This document shows, piece after piece, positions 20,419 to 30,513 of a stretch of 64,000 nt of DNA (position 1 is its first letter; every line of letters starts with the position of its first letter). The notes beneath the pieces were generated by a model. The model did not search any database, was not told the DNA's origin, and worked only from the letters and a program-made list of their open reading frames with translations. Made by a program: the position numbers and the translations under genes. This DNA is from Porphyra umbilicalis (lineage: Eukaryota > Rhodophyta > Bangiophyceae > Bangiales > Bangiaceae): contig KV919017.1 of NCBI GenBank assembly GCA_002049455.2, positions 1-64,000 of the forward strand, given 5' to 3'.

Positions 20419-20861
20419 ATGAAGCGGAGGCGGTGCACTGTCGAGGGATGTGATGACCGGCGTCTGTTCACTCCCATGCACTTCGGCCGTCACGTGCGCA
20501 TTAGGCACCGGCTCGCAAATGCCGCGAATGGCGCGGACCATGCTGGGACTGCAAGACGCCTGGCGATGGGCAGCTCAACAGAGGAGGAGGATTGGGGCGG
20601 TGGAGATGGGACCAGCGAGGAAGAGGATGCCGGAGTTGGGGGGGGTGGAGATGACAATGGCGGGGAGGAAGATGTTGGTCATGATTTGGATGGTGGTGGT
20701 GTTGGGGATGGTGGAGGCGGTGGAAGTGATACATGGGAACTTGGATCGGTATTCGACAAAGCAAGCTCCTCGGAATACGACAGCGACGCCTCGACGACAA
20801 CTGACGACATTTCTGTTGCGTGTTTGAGTGGGGGACCAAATGATGGCAGAACCGTCGAGAT
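20419..20861 (+). pseudogene. N-terminal fragment of a C2H2-like zinc finger ORF, cut by gypsy-2
   Basis: About 147 codons starting MKRRRCTVEGCDDRR. Residues 6-30 have the spacing CX4C ... HX4H, close to a C2H2 finger with FTPMHFGRHVRIRH. A Glu/Gly/Asp-rich stretch follows and the frame enters the gypsy-2 LTR at 20862, where the original gene is lost. Single N-terminal fingers of this type occur in transposase-related proteins, but nothing downstream remains to identify it. The region 20003-20418 upstream is less GC-rich and may hold its promoter; no motif was identified. Confidence 0.45.
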
Positions 20862-21809
20862 TGTGGCGGTCGGGGGTCCCCAGTTGGAAGGGGCGTGGGC
20901 CCTCAGCTCCGGACAGCACACCCCCTGGGGCCGTCCCAAAATATCCCGATCCGGGCCAGCAAGGGAATGACCTGTCCAGATCTCGGGGAGATTGGATTCG
21001 GTCGGGGGCGGGGCTCTTCCCAAGTGGTTTTCCCAGCCCCCCTACTACTTGTTTGAACTTTTCGCTTTGGAGGGATTTATCTGTTTGGCGCATTTGGGGT
21101 GGCTATTGCTGACCTCCAAAAAATGGCGGTTGCACAGTGGTTGCAATCATCCAACAGCGTACGTGGACCAATGGAAAGGCTAGGAATCATCTGAGTTCCT
21201 TACACAGTGTCCTCATGCAGCTCTGCGCGCTGGAATCGCACATTAGGATCTCAAGAAATCTAAAGACATTTGTTGATCTCATGAGAAATCACAGGTCTGG
21301 CCCAGAACCCTCTCCATGCCCTCTTCAGGCCCAAGCAAGCGGCCCAAAAATCTCAGGAAATCTCATTTTGGGTTGCAATGGCTCTGCGTGACTCCTGCAA
21401 GACACGGTGATTGGCTTGCAAGATTACTGGCGGCAACTCTCAGCCAATAGTACGAGCGTGGCTTGTCGAACCGCCAATCCGATTTCATTTCTACGCCCTG
21501 TCGTGGGCTCTGCCTCCCTTCTCTCTGCAACCGCCGTTTTTTGGAGGTTGGCAATACTTTGACCACCGGCGTTCGGGCTTGGGAGGGGTTTATTGACAGC
21601 GGGGACGCCGTCCCCGGCGCCGTTTGATAAAACCAACTGTGCTTTGGACTACGATTCCCCCCTGGGCTTTGCCGTGATCCTCTCCTCCCTTTGGGGGAAG
21701 GCTGGGCTGTGGGTCGATTTCCGGGGCAGTTCCTTCGACGGGCCGAGCTGATCAAGAGGTCACTTCTGCCAGACGACGAACCAACGTGGTGGTGCTTAGA
21801 ACCACTACA
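20862..21809 (+). repeat. gypsy-2 5' LTR with internal MITE
   Basis: Aligned to the 3' LTR at 30015-30513 except for the 449-bp MITE at 21106-21554, which is inserted at a TA dinucleotide present once in the 3' LTR. Confidence 0.88.
21106..21554 (-). mobile_element. 449-bp TA-target MITE, copy B
   Basis: Starts TTGCTGACCTCC and ends with the inverse of TTGCCAACCTCC; flanked by TA at 21104-21105 and 21555-21556. The empty site in the 3' LTR of gypsy-2 (TGGCTACTTTGG) proves the boundaries. Internal sequence is the reverse complement of copy A at 2446-2894, same length. Confidence 0.93.
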
Positions 21810-21814
21810 ATTTC

Positions 21815-21832
21815 TGGTGGAGCAGCAGGGGA
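21815..21832 (+). other. possible gypsy-2 primer binding site
   Basis: TGGTGGAGCAGCAGGGGA starts five bases after the LTR; its complement ends in CCACCA. Plausible tRNA 3'-end complement, identity unknown. Confidence 0.45.
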
Positions 21833-21952
21833 TTCCGGCCGTTGCCGCGCCCGTACTGGGTAGCCGGTTCCCCGATCGTCTGTTGGTTTGTGAGTTCAAG
21901 GCGACGTGGATCTCCGCGTCGGTCTGTCGTCGATTACCGCCCGGCCACTACG

Positions 21953-23629
21953 ATGGCGTCGCCGTCCGACATCCCCAAGTCGAACGCGATCGCTAGCGGT
22001 ATGCCGGCGGATACATCCGCGGTGACCCCAGCGGTCGCTGCAACAGGGGGATCCGCGGCTGGATCAGGGATTCCCCTCACTCCGCCTCGGCCATTGGCGG
22101 ACCTCGTGGGCGAAACGGTTCGTCGGGTCCCGCCGGGGGCCGTTGCCTTCCTCCCTCGACATCACGACGAACGGACGGGATTGGTGGATCAAGATCGTGA
22201 TCCGGCGACGCCTTTAGCGATGGCCGATCTGGACACGGCGCTGTCGACGTTCCGCGAGTCGTTATTGGCCGACGTTTCTCGGGTCATCGCGGCGAGCCCC
22301 GCGGGCTCTGCTCAAGATGCCCCCCGTCGAGATTCTCCAGTGGACACGCGGAAGAGCCGCAGCAAAGGGAAGTCACGGCGTCACCGTAGTCCCTCGTCGT
22401 CATTGTCGTCTTCATCTTCCTCGCCGTCGCCGGCGACAACCGACAACGACGATGACCACGTGGGGCGCAAGGTGGGGTCCGGCAAGTTGGCGGTCCTCGA
22501 GTGCCCGGACGATCGCTTCGCGGGCGTCCTGGACTACAGATTGTACCGCCTACGGAACCGTCACTCGACCTACGAGGCGTCGCAGGCCCGCAAGATGGGA
22601 CGGACGGCCAAGAATATGAAGTTCTTCTTCGGGGGGACCCCGATGTTCAACGGGAAGGAACCCCTCAAGGTCTTCTCATGGCTCCGAAAGTTCGTCAAGG
22701 CCTGCAATGACAACGACGTGTCCGAGGGGATGGGTTTGTACCTAATTTCCAACTTTCTCGCGGGCGACGCTGAGACGCGGTTCACTCGGAACCTACCGGG
22801 GTCGGATATCGCGGGCGGACGGGGCTCGCTCGGATCCTTTCCCACGGCGGTCAATTGGCTGTTGTCGACCTACGCGGAGCCGCACGCTTTGGGGCTGGCG
22901 CAGGACAAGTTTAGCCGGGCGGCGCTCGTGGACAACGAGGGTGTGGATGCCTTCGCGGCACGTCTACGGAGCCTCGCGGAGCTTTGCGGCAACATCCACT
23001 CCGAGGGGACGATGAAACAGCACCTGATCCAAGGGTTACCGGAGTATCTACGGACGGACGCCTTCGTGTACAACTCGGCGCGACGAAGCTACCAGCAGTT
23101 ATCGACGTACGTGGCGGGGAAGTATCGGGCCGCCAAGGACGTCATGGCGTTGGCCAGCCGGGGGTCATCCGGGGGAACATCGCGGAAGGGACAGACGTCG
23201 ACGGGGCCCCGAGGCCTCTCGGTCAACCAACTCCACTCCTCGTGGGAGGAGGATGACACGGCGACGTACGACACGGTCGCGGTGCTGCCGTCGGGTACCC
23301 CGGGGTTCTGCACGGCTGGAGGAGCGCCCTATGTTCGGCGGGAGGCCCCGACGGGTCCCCCGCTGCGCTACATGTGTTGGACGCGTGGACACCGAGTCCC
23401 TGATTGCAAGATTCTGACGGACAAACAGCGGGACCTCGTTAAGGCCGCGCGGAGCACCTTCCTTCGACAGAGGAACGCGGGGGCGGGCGCCCCCTCGGAT
23501 CGCACCTCCGTCGTGGCCCTGGTGTGGGATGACCTGTTGGGCGGTGCGGAGTCAACGAGGACGGAAGGGGGGGTCGCCCCGCCCGTGGCAACCCCGGCCA
23601 AGGGGCGCCGCGGGGCGGGAAACTCCTAG
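21953..23629 (+). CDS. gag: gypsy-2 Gag
   Basis: About 558 residues from the Met at 21953 (MASPSDIPKSNA); the frame is open from 21842. A Ser/Arg-rich segment near residues 120-155 precedes a retrotransposon gag core (FFFGGTPMFNGKEPLKVFSW, LISNFLAGDAETRF, SAARRSYQQLSTYVAGKYR-like blocks). The nucleocapsid motif near 23365-23405 reads RYMCWTRGHRVPDC: the first Cys of CX2CX4HX4C is Arg (CGC, one change from TGC), so zinc binding is probably lost. TAG at 23627-23629 follows a G_GGA_AAC heptamer by one codon. Confidence 0.85.
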   Translation: MASPSDIPKSNAIASGMPADTSAVTPAVAATGGSAAGSGIPLTPPRPLADLVGETVRRVPPGAVAFLPRHHDERTGLVDQDRDPATPLAMADLDTALSTFRESLLADVSRVIAASPAGSAQDAPRRDSPVDTRKSRSKGKSRRHRSPSSSLSSSSSSPSPATTDNDDDHVGRKVGSGKLAVLECPDDRFAGVLDYRLYRLRNRHSTYEASQARKMGRTAKNMKFFFGGTPMFNGKEPLKVFSWLRKFVKACNDNDVSEGMGLYLISNFLAGDAETRFTRNLPGSDIAGGRGSLGSFPTAVNWLLSTYAEPHALGLAQDKFSRAALVDNEGVDAFAARLRSLAELCGNIHSEGTMKQHLIQGLPEYLRTDAFVYNSARRSYQQLSTYVAGKYRAAKDVMALASRGSSGGTSRKGQTSTGPRGLSVNQLHSSWEEDDTATYDTVAVLPSGTPGFCTAGGAPYVRREAPTGPPLRYMCWTRGHRVPDCKILTDKQRDLVKAARSTFLRQRNAGAGAPSDRTSVVALVWDDLLGGAESTRTEGGVAPPVATPAKGRRGAGNS

Positions 23630-23652
23630 GGGGGGTGGCATCGCCATCCCCC
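23617..23652 (+). promoter_or_regulatory. -1 programmed ribosomal frameshift signal, gag to pol (gypsy-2)
   Basis: GGGAAAC at 23617-23623, phased G GGA AAC in gag, then TCC TAG. After a 6-nt spacer a 10-bp stem with one G-U pair forms between 23630-23639 and 23643-23652 with loop ATC. The -1 frame (GGG AAA CTC CTA GGG) runs open into the protease ORF. Confidence 0.8.
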
Positions 23653-24792
23653 TCCATCCCCCCTGTCCGCCCCAACTCCCCGGTCGCCCCCCGCCACGTC
23701 ACGTTTTCCTCCCCGGGGGTAACTGCGACGTGGCCTGTCCCGGCCCGCTGCCCCTGCCGCCGTGGGCGATACCGCCCGCGGTTCAAGGGGACGCTGTTGC
23801 TACTACGGAAAGAGAATTTTGAGATTAGCGCGTCGTACCAGTTGGCGCCGTGGCAGACCCCCACCCCCACAAGGCCGGTGGTCGACACGGGCGCCGGGCC
23901 CAGTGTGATCCGCGCGGATATGTTGCCCGAGGGCTGGAACGAGTACTCGTCGCGGGCGCCGCCCCGGACCCAAGTGAGTGACGCCTCGGGGCAGCTGCTC
24001 AAGGTGAACGCGGAGGTGTCCCTGACCATCTACGTCGGGGGGACCGCCATGGAGTATGACTTCCTGGTGGTCAAGTCGCTGTCGGTGCCGCTCATCCTCG
24101 GGTGGGACTTCCAGCGGAACTACGTGGACACCATCTCTCCCAAGACGCAGACGATCAAGTGGGACGATGGCACTTCCACGGTGGCTGTGCGGAGTTGGAC
24201 GGGGAATACGCGGCCCGCGCCCCCGCGCCGAGGGAATAAGCCGAAGGCTCAAGCTGGGGCTATCCGGCTTCGGAAAGGGGTGACCGTGGGTCCGCGGTGC
24301 ATCCAGGCGGTCCAAGTGTGCTGCAGCGTCAAGGGGGTCCACCTAGTGCGGGAACGCCCCGTCCAAATGAGCCGACGAAAGGTGCTGTTGCACAACGCCG
24401 TCGTGGAGTTCTCCCCCAACGCCCCGCCGTCCCTTTACCTGACGAACATCGGGGATGTGCCGGTCCACCTGACCAAGGGGTATGTCGTCGGTACCGCGAC
24501 GGCGTACAATGGGCCGCTCCACGTCGTCGCGGATGAGGAGGAACCGGGGGCAGTCCTGACGATGGGGGTGGACACCCGTGGCAAGCCCGACGATGAGGTC
24601 AAGACGGGCCACCAACCCGAGGAGGGGATCGACGAGGGACAACCCCCGCCTCACCCGCCGGACAAGACGTATCCCAAGCCGGAGGTCCACTGGGGGGGTG
24701 TCCCCGACACGCTTCGTAGTGACGTAGACGACCTCCTCGAGGAGTACAAGGCGTTACGAGGGGTTCAAGACGGGGCGGCAAGCCGAAGAGAG
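23617..24792 (+). CDS. pol: gypsy-2 aspartic protease region of Pol
   Basis: It is entered from gag by -1 frameshift; this frame stays open to 24888. A Pro-rich leader is followed by retropepsin motif VVDTGAGPSVIRADML (near 23878-23925), then LILGWDFQRNY, equivalent to the family's conserved hydrophobic-Gly motif. The frame then enters a 166-bp tandem duplication and ends at 24886-24888 in the second copy, so protease is no longer in frame with RT. In gypsy-1 the same region is continuous with RT. Confidence 0.85.
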
Positions 24793-24930
24793 GATCGACG
24801 AGGGACAACCTCCACCTCACCCGCCGGACAAGACGTATTCCAAGCCGGAGGTCCACTGGGAGGGCGTCCCCGACACGCTTCGTGGTGACGTGGACGACCT
24901 CTTCGAGGAATACAATGCGCTATGGGCGGG
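24599..24930 (+). repeat. 166-bp tandem duplication between protease and RT of gypsy-2
   Basis: GGATCGACGAGGGACAAC recurs at 24626 and 24792, and the sequence around it is duplicated with few changes. The extra 166 bp shifts the frame by one, exactly the offset between the protease frame and the RT frame. Confidence 0.88.
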
Positions 24931-27222
24931 GCAACTCGGCAAGGTCGACGTCACCCGGCATCGGATCGAGGTGCCCCCCGGGGCGCGCCCACGGCGGGCC
25001 CAACCTTATCGGGCGAGCCATGCATCGCGGGACGTCATCGCCAAGGAGGTGCAACGACAGCGAGACCTCGGGGTCATCGAGCCCTCGAGCGCGGAGTGGG
25101 CCTTCCCCGTGGTCCTGGTGCCAAAACCCGACGGGACGATGCGGTTTTGCGTGGAATACCTGCAGCTCAACAAGGTGACGGTACGGGACGTGTATCCGCT
25201 ACCCCGCATGGACGACTGCATCGACTTCCTCGGGGACGCCAAGGTGTTCTCTACGCTCGACTGCAACTCGGGGTATTGGCAGATCCCCGTGGCGGACAAG
25301 GATCGCGACAAGACGACCTTCGTGTGTCACGAGGGGGCCTACCGCTACATCCGTCTCCCCTTTGGGCTGTCGAATGCCCCGGCGACCTTCCAACGGGCCA
25401 TCGACATGATCCTCGGAGGACTCAAGTGGAAGAGCTGCCTCGTGTACCTCGATGACATCATTGTCTTCTCACAGTCGGCGGGGGAGAACGTGGAACACCT
25501 ACGGGAGGTTTTCGCGGCGCTCCGTGGCGCGGGCGTCTCCCTCAAGGCTAAGAAGTGCCACTTGTTCCAAGAGGAGGTGGAGTATTTGGGCCATATCGTG
25601 GGCCGGGGGCAATTGAAGGTGCAGGACAAGAATATCCGCGGGCTCAAGGAGGCGTCTCCCCCGCGGTGCAAGAAGGACCTGCGCAGCTTCCTCAGGATGT
25701 GCAACGTCTATCGCAGGTTCGTCAAAGACTACGCCCAAGTGGCTCGGCCGCTGGCCGCGATGACGAGTTCCAAGTGGCCCGATCGGTGGGGGATGTTGTC
25801 GGACGAGGCGTGGGGGGCGTTCGAGGAGCTCAAGAGGCGGCTCACGGAGGCACCCATCCTCGCCCTACCGCGGCGACACGGGGCCTACACGCTGGACACG
25901 GACGCAAGCGCGGGGCAGGTCGGCGCGGTCCTACTACAGGAACAACCCGACAAGTCCACGCAACCCGTGGGCTATCGGAGTCGCTTCCTCAACGCGGCGG
26001 AGCGAAACTACAGTACGACGGAGCGGGAGTGCCTCGCGGTTTTGTGGGCGTCCCTCCTTCTCCGCCCCTACGTCGAGGGGACCCGCTTCACGGTGCGCAC
26101 GGACCACGCGGCGTTCAAGTGGATGCTGCATATGGACGGGGCTCACGGGAGGCTGGCGCGGTGGCGGTTGCGACTGGCGGAGTTCGACTGCGTGGTACAG
26201 ACACGCCCCGGGGCGTCACACCACGCGGCGGATACGATGTCGCGCATCTCCACACCCGCGGGGGACGACGGGCCGATACCCGACGCGGTACCCTGTTTGG
26301 CCTTACCCAACTCGTCGGCGGCGTGGCAACTGCCGACGCAGACGGTGGGAGGGGATCTGTCCCCCCTGACGCTCGCGGAGCTCCTCGAGGGGCAGGCGGA
26401 GGATAGCCGGTGCAAAGAGGTTCGAGCAGCCATGAACGGCCACGACAAGTCCCGGTTCCGCGAGGATCCGAACGGCCTGTTGGTCCGAACCGCACCGCTG
26501 GACGGAGCCACGCAAGTCTACGTGCCGACCCACATCCGCTTTGGGGTGATGATGCGGGAGCACTACCCCCCGCAAGCCGGACATCCGGGGGCCAACAAGA
26601 TGTACACGTCGATGCGACGATGGTTTTATTGGGAGTGTATGGTGGTGGACGTCTACGCCTTCGTGGCGAACTGCGTGCAGTGCGCGCGGAACCGCGTCGG
26701 CAAGCGACGAAAGACGAACTACCTCAAGACATTCCCCCCGACGGAGCCGCTGACGGACCTGTGTATGGACCTGCTCGGTCCCCTCCCCCGAACCGAGGCG
26801 GGGAACGAACATCTGTTGGTCATCGTGGACCGCGTCTCCAAGATGACGCGGGCCATCCCCCTTCAGCGGATCGACGCGGAATCCATCGCGGCGGCCTTTT
26901 TGGACTACTGGGTGGCGGCCTATGGACCCCCGGCGACGGTGTTGTCCGACAATGGCCCCCAGTTCCGTTCCACGTACTTCCAAGGGGTCTGCTCGCTACT
27001 CGGGATCGCCAATCGGTACTCCACGACGTACCACCCGCAGACGAACGGCCAAGTGGAACGGTACAACCGGACCATCGTGGGACAACTGCGGACGTACGTC
27101 GAGGATCATCAAGACCGATGGGACGACCTGGTGTCGATGTTAACGCTGGCCTACAACAGTCGGCCGCAGCAGAGCACCGGGGTGGCGCCGCTCGAGTTCG
27201 TCACACCCGAGCGGGTACGGAG
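24890..27222 (+). pseudogene. pol: gypsy-2 Pol: RT, RNase H and integrase up to the hAT-like insertion
   Basis: About 778 codons without a stop. RT blocks include AFPVVLVPKPDGTMRFCVEY, STLDCNSGYWQIPV, LPFGLSNAPATFQRAI and active site VYLDDIIVFSQ (about 25440). RNase H: LDTDASAGQVGAVLLQEQ, TTERECLAVLWA, VRTDHAAFKWML, HHAADTMSR. Integrase: zinc region HYPPQAGHPG ... CVQCARN; Asp in DLCMDLLGPL (about 26765), Asp in VLSDNGPQF (about 26945), Glu in TNGQVERYNR (about 27045). It is cut at VTPERVRS by the 755-bp element. All catalytic residues are intact, unlike gypsy-1 RT; loss of function comes from the upstream duplication and the insertion. Confidence 0.93.
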
Positions 27223-27977
27223 CAGGGGTTGTCAGGATATGCATTTCGAGGCGAAATAGAATACGGATACACGCCGATGCGGTGTATCTGATTACGGACA
27301 AATCGCTTAACTAAGATCCGGATGCGGATATCTGCCTCCGAAACCGGATTATTACGTAGATTGTATCCGTATCTGAGTACGATCATCGTATCCGACTATA
27401 TTCCTGCAAGTCCGTCAGGCCGCACAATTAGGGCCAGAGAAAGGCGCCACTCTGACACTTGTTGAGTGCTAAATGGACGTCAAGTACGACGTGATATTCA
27501 CATTTGATGCGTGCGCCCCAACGGGCGCGGTCCAGGCAGTTCCCTGCCATTTTTGCAAACGGTCGTCAGATAGACCGTTCTGAAACTCGTGGCACACTTT
27601 GCTGATATCGGAAGCGGGCCGAGTCGCGTGCTTGAACTGTTTCTTCCGGGTCGGTCGGGATTGCCGCTTGTCGCTGCAATATGCTTGCACATGAATCTCC
27701 CGATGGTCGGATTGGGAAACGAGAGGTGGACTGCGTTGTACCGGAATTCTGTCGGCCCGAGAAGTTTAATAATCTTGTATATCCCTGTATCCTGCCCTTT
27801 CGTATCTGGAATACGGATCTGATATAATCTTGCAATTTTTTGTCGGACAGGATAGATATATCCTCTCCTCTCTTTCTTATTATGCATTTAGAATATGCGT
27901 CCCCGGCGCGTATCCGAAGTGGATACGGATATAATGCATGGATATATTCCTCAGGGATATATCCATGACAACCCCTG
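27223..27977. mobile_element. 755-bp hAT-like non-autonomous element
   Basis: Termini CAGGGGTTGTCA match those of the 242-bp family, and there is a perfect 8-bp target duplication GTACGGAG (27215-27222, 27978-27985). The interior is AT-rich, unrelated to the 242-bp family beyond the ends, and lacks a transposase ORF. Excision (763 bp with one target copy) restores the gypsy-2 integrase frame. Confidence 0.93.
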
Positions 27978-27985
27978 GTACGGAG

Positions 27986-28637
27986 CCTCTCCGTGGAGCG
28001 CATGGTCAGTTCCCCGGCACCCGAGGAGACGGACGGTAGCCCGCGGGGTGTCCGCGAGGCCATCCGAGCGCGGCTACGCAACCTCATCCACAAGGTGCGG
28101 CGGTCCCTCGCGGTGGCACAGCGGCGGTACAAGAGGAGCTACGACGCCCGCGTGAGGCCGGTCAACAAGGACATCCAAGCGGGGGACTGGGTGTTCGTCG
28201 ATGGTCACGCGCGGACCAAGCACAAGCTCGGGACCCGCGCGGCCGGACCCCACAAGGTGCTATCCCGCGGGGAAGGCACGTTCTCGTTGGACATCGGTGG
28301 ATACCGGGAGACGGTGAGCAGCGACCACGTGACGGCCGCGCCGAACCCGCTGGGGGACCCGCAGAAGCTCATCCAAAGCCTCGGCGTACCCCAAGATGTC
28401 GTGGTGCCCGAGGGGCACCAGCACACAGGCAAGAAGTTCGTCTGGGAGGCCTTCGTGGGCCACGAGGTCGCCGACGACGGTACGTTACGTCTGTGGACCC
28501 GCTGATGGGGCTACAACCCGGATGAGGACACCCTCGAGTTGGCCAGTCGATTCGACCAGCGTAAGGTGCACCAGTACATGCGGCGTGTGGGCCTACGAGT
28601 CGAAGAAGCCGGGTCGGTCATCGACTTCCTCGCCTAA
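27986..28637 (+). pseudogene. pol: gypsy-2 integrase C-terminus and chromodomain, with TGA
   Basis: Resumes in the expected frame (LSVERMVSSPAPEE). It contains the basic helix (VAQRRYKRSYDARVRP), the SH3-like segment (GPHKVLSRGEGTFSLDI) and a chromodomain-like end (KKFVWEAFVGHEV ... RLWTR). A TGA at 28503-28505 interrupts just before WGYNPDEDTLE, and the frame continues to a TAA at 28635-28637 (VIDFLA). The TGA probably replaced a Trp or other sense codon, truncating the chromodomain. Confidence 0.8.
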
Positions 28638-30014
28638 GTCGATTTCCATACGGGACACGTGGATTTTCAAGGTCCGAATCGTGGCCGGTTTTCGTTTACC
28701 ACACGTGTCCCGGTCGGAGCCACGTGGCCGTGGTGGCGACCATCACTGTCGCGCGGCGGGATCGTGGCCCTCCCCGTGGTCGTGGCGTCGGGCCAAATTG
28801 ATCGGGCATCGAGGACGTGTTCTGAGGGGGCAAATCGGGCCGGCTGGCCCGTGCGGATCTGTCAGGAGGCGGATCGCAAGGTGGGATCGGGATTTGGTTC
28901 GTGGTACAAGAAGCGCTCTCGTCAGGGGTATGAAAATGACCTACGCGACGTTTACTGGTCGCTGACGTGCCGACCGGCACCGTCGACGCAACGACACCGT
29001 CTACACACACTCGGTCGTCGAGGGACCGTACGAGGGCGTGCGACCTGGCCGCGTTGTGCTTGGCGAACGGGTTGGCGGGGCGCACCGAGTCGATGCCCCG
29101 GAACTTCGCGCGGGCCAGCGTGTCCACTTCGCCCATGCGGGCCTCCTCGCACTACCACGCCGGCGCCCACGTCTACGGGTCGGACAACACGGGTAGGGGG
29201 CCCACGGCGGTGGACGCCATCTCCTCTTCTTGTCGAGCATCGCGGAGGACGACGCAGACGCGGACACCTTGTTGTCGGGGGGGGGGGGCCGCCGGGTCCT
29301 CGGTCCGACGAGGGTGGTGGGCGCAACCGCGCGGTGGAGGAGGAGGGGGGGGAGGGGGAGGGACCCCCCCGAGGACCCACAGAAGCAAGAAGCAAGAAGC
29401 GACGGGGACCACGGGGGGGGGTGGACGGCACGTCGTGGGGCGGGAGGAGGAACGAGTCGGCGAGCAACGCGTCGCAACCAGCGCGGATGGGTTACGTCGC
29501 GGGGTGGTGGGGAGGAGCCGCGGAGTTGAGCGTGGCGAAGGGGGGGGGGGAACCCCCGGGGGCCGACAGAAGCAAGGAGCGGCGGGCGCCACGGGGGAGG
29601 GGTGGACGGCACGTCGTGGGGTGGGCGGAGGAACGAGTCGGCGAACACCGCGTCGCAACCAGCGCGGATGGGTTACGTCGCGGGGTGGTGGGGAGGAGCC
29701 GCGGAGTTGCACGTGGTGGGGGGGGTGAGACCGGGGTGTGCGTGTGCGCCCACGGGGAGGGGTGGAGCCAACGTGCGTCACGGGGGGTGTGGGGGCCGCG
29801 AGACACCGGTGTGGGCCGCGCGCCACGCCACGCTGGTGTGGCGTGGGGCCGATCCAGTCCGCGGACCGACCTCGACAACCCCTCTGGGGCGAGGATCGGG
29901 GGGGGGGGGGTGGCGGTTGTGGCCGGCACCCGGCCAGGGGGCCGGGCCGGAACCCCCTCCCCAGGGGTCGTCGCGGAACGGGCAGGGACGCCACGTCACG
30001 CGACGAGGGGGCTG
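28638..30014. other. gypsy-2 3' internal region, no supported gene
   Basis: Between the end of pol and the 3' LTR there is 1.4 kb with G-runs and a 181-bp tandem repeat. A 546-codon plus-strand frame (28659-30299) runs into the LTR and is low-complexity, so I do not call it. A short minus-strand segment near 28990-29136 (VDTLARAKFRGIDSVRPAN) has varied residues and might be a remnant of an antisense gene like that of gypsy-1, but the support is thin. Confidence 0.4.
29385..29745. repeat. 181-bp tandem repeat, two copies
   Basis: GTGGACGGCACGTCGTGGGG recurs at 29421 and 29602; the following 100 bp match closely in both units and each ends in a G-run. Lies in the untranslated 3' part of gypsy-2. 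Confidence 0.85.
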
Positions 30015-30513
30015 TGTGGCGGTCGGGGGTCTGACAGTTGGAAGGGGCGTGGCCCCTCAGCTGTGTACAGCACACCCCCGGGGGCTGTCCCAAAATATCC
30101 CGATCCGGGCCAGCAAAGGAATGACCTGTCCAGATCTCGGGGAGATTGGATTCGGTCGGGGGCGGGGCTTTTCCCAAGTGGTTTTCCCAGTCCCCCTACT
30201 ACTTGTTTGAACTTTTCGCTTTGGAGGGATTTATCTGTTTGGCGCATTTGGGGTGGCTACTTTGGCCACCGGCGTTCGAATTGGGGAGGGGTTTATTGAC
30301 AGCGGGGACGCCGTCCCCGTCGCCGTTCGATAAAACCAACTGTGCTTTGGACGACGATTTCCCCCTGGGCTTTGCCGTGATCCTCTCCCCGCACGAGGGG
30401 GAAGGCTGGGCTGTGGGTTGTTTTCCGGGGCAGTTCCTTCGACGGACCGAGCTGATCAAGAGGTCACTTCGGCTGGACGACGAACCAACGTGGTGGTGTC
30501 AAGAACCGTTACA
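30015..30513 (+). repeat. gypsy-2 3' LTR
   Basis: 499 bp, preceded by the purine-rich GACGAGGGGGCTG. It holds the empty TA site that defines the MITE in the 5' LTR. Confidence 0.88.

Larger units (their letters stand above)
20862..30513 (+). mobile_element. second Ty3/gypsy chromodomain retrotransposon (gypsy-2), decayed
   Basis: LTRs at 20862-21809 (about 497 bp after subtracting a MITE and its TA) and 30015-30513 (499 bp), beginning TGTGGCGGTCGG and ending TACA. They differ at many positions, so the element is older than gypsy-1. Internal order: gag, protease, RT, RNase H, integrase, chromodomain. Damage: TA MITE in the 5' LTR, 166-bp duplication between protease and RT, 755-bp hAT-like insertion in integrase, TGA in the chromodomain. 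No target duplication is visible (GAGAT before, GCTGC after). Confidence 0.9.

Noticed and set aside
28659-30299. A 546-codon plus-strand ORF in the gypsy-2 3' region
   Set aside because: Crosses tandem repeats and G-runs and runs into the LTR; no domain.
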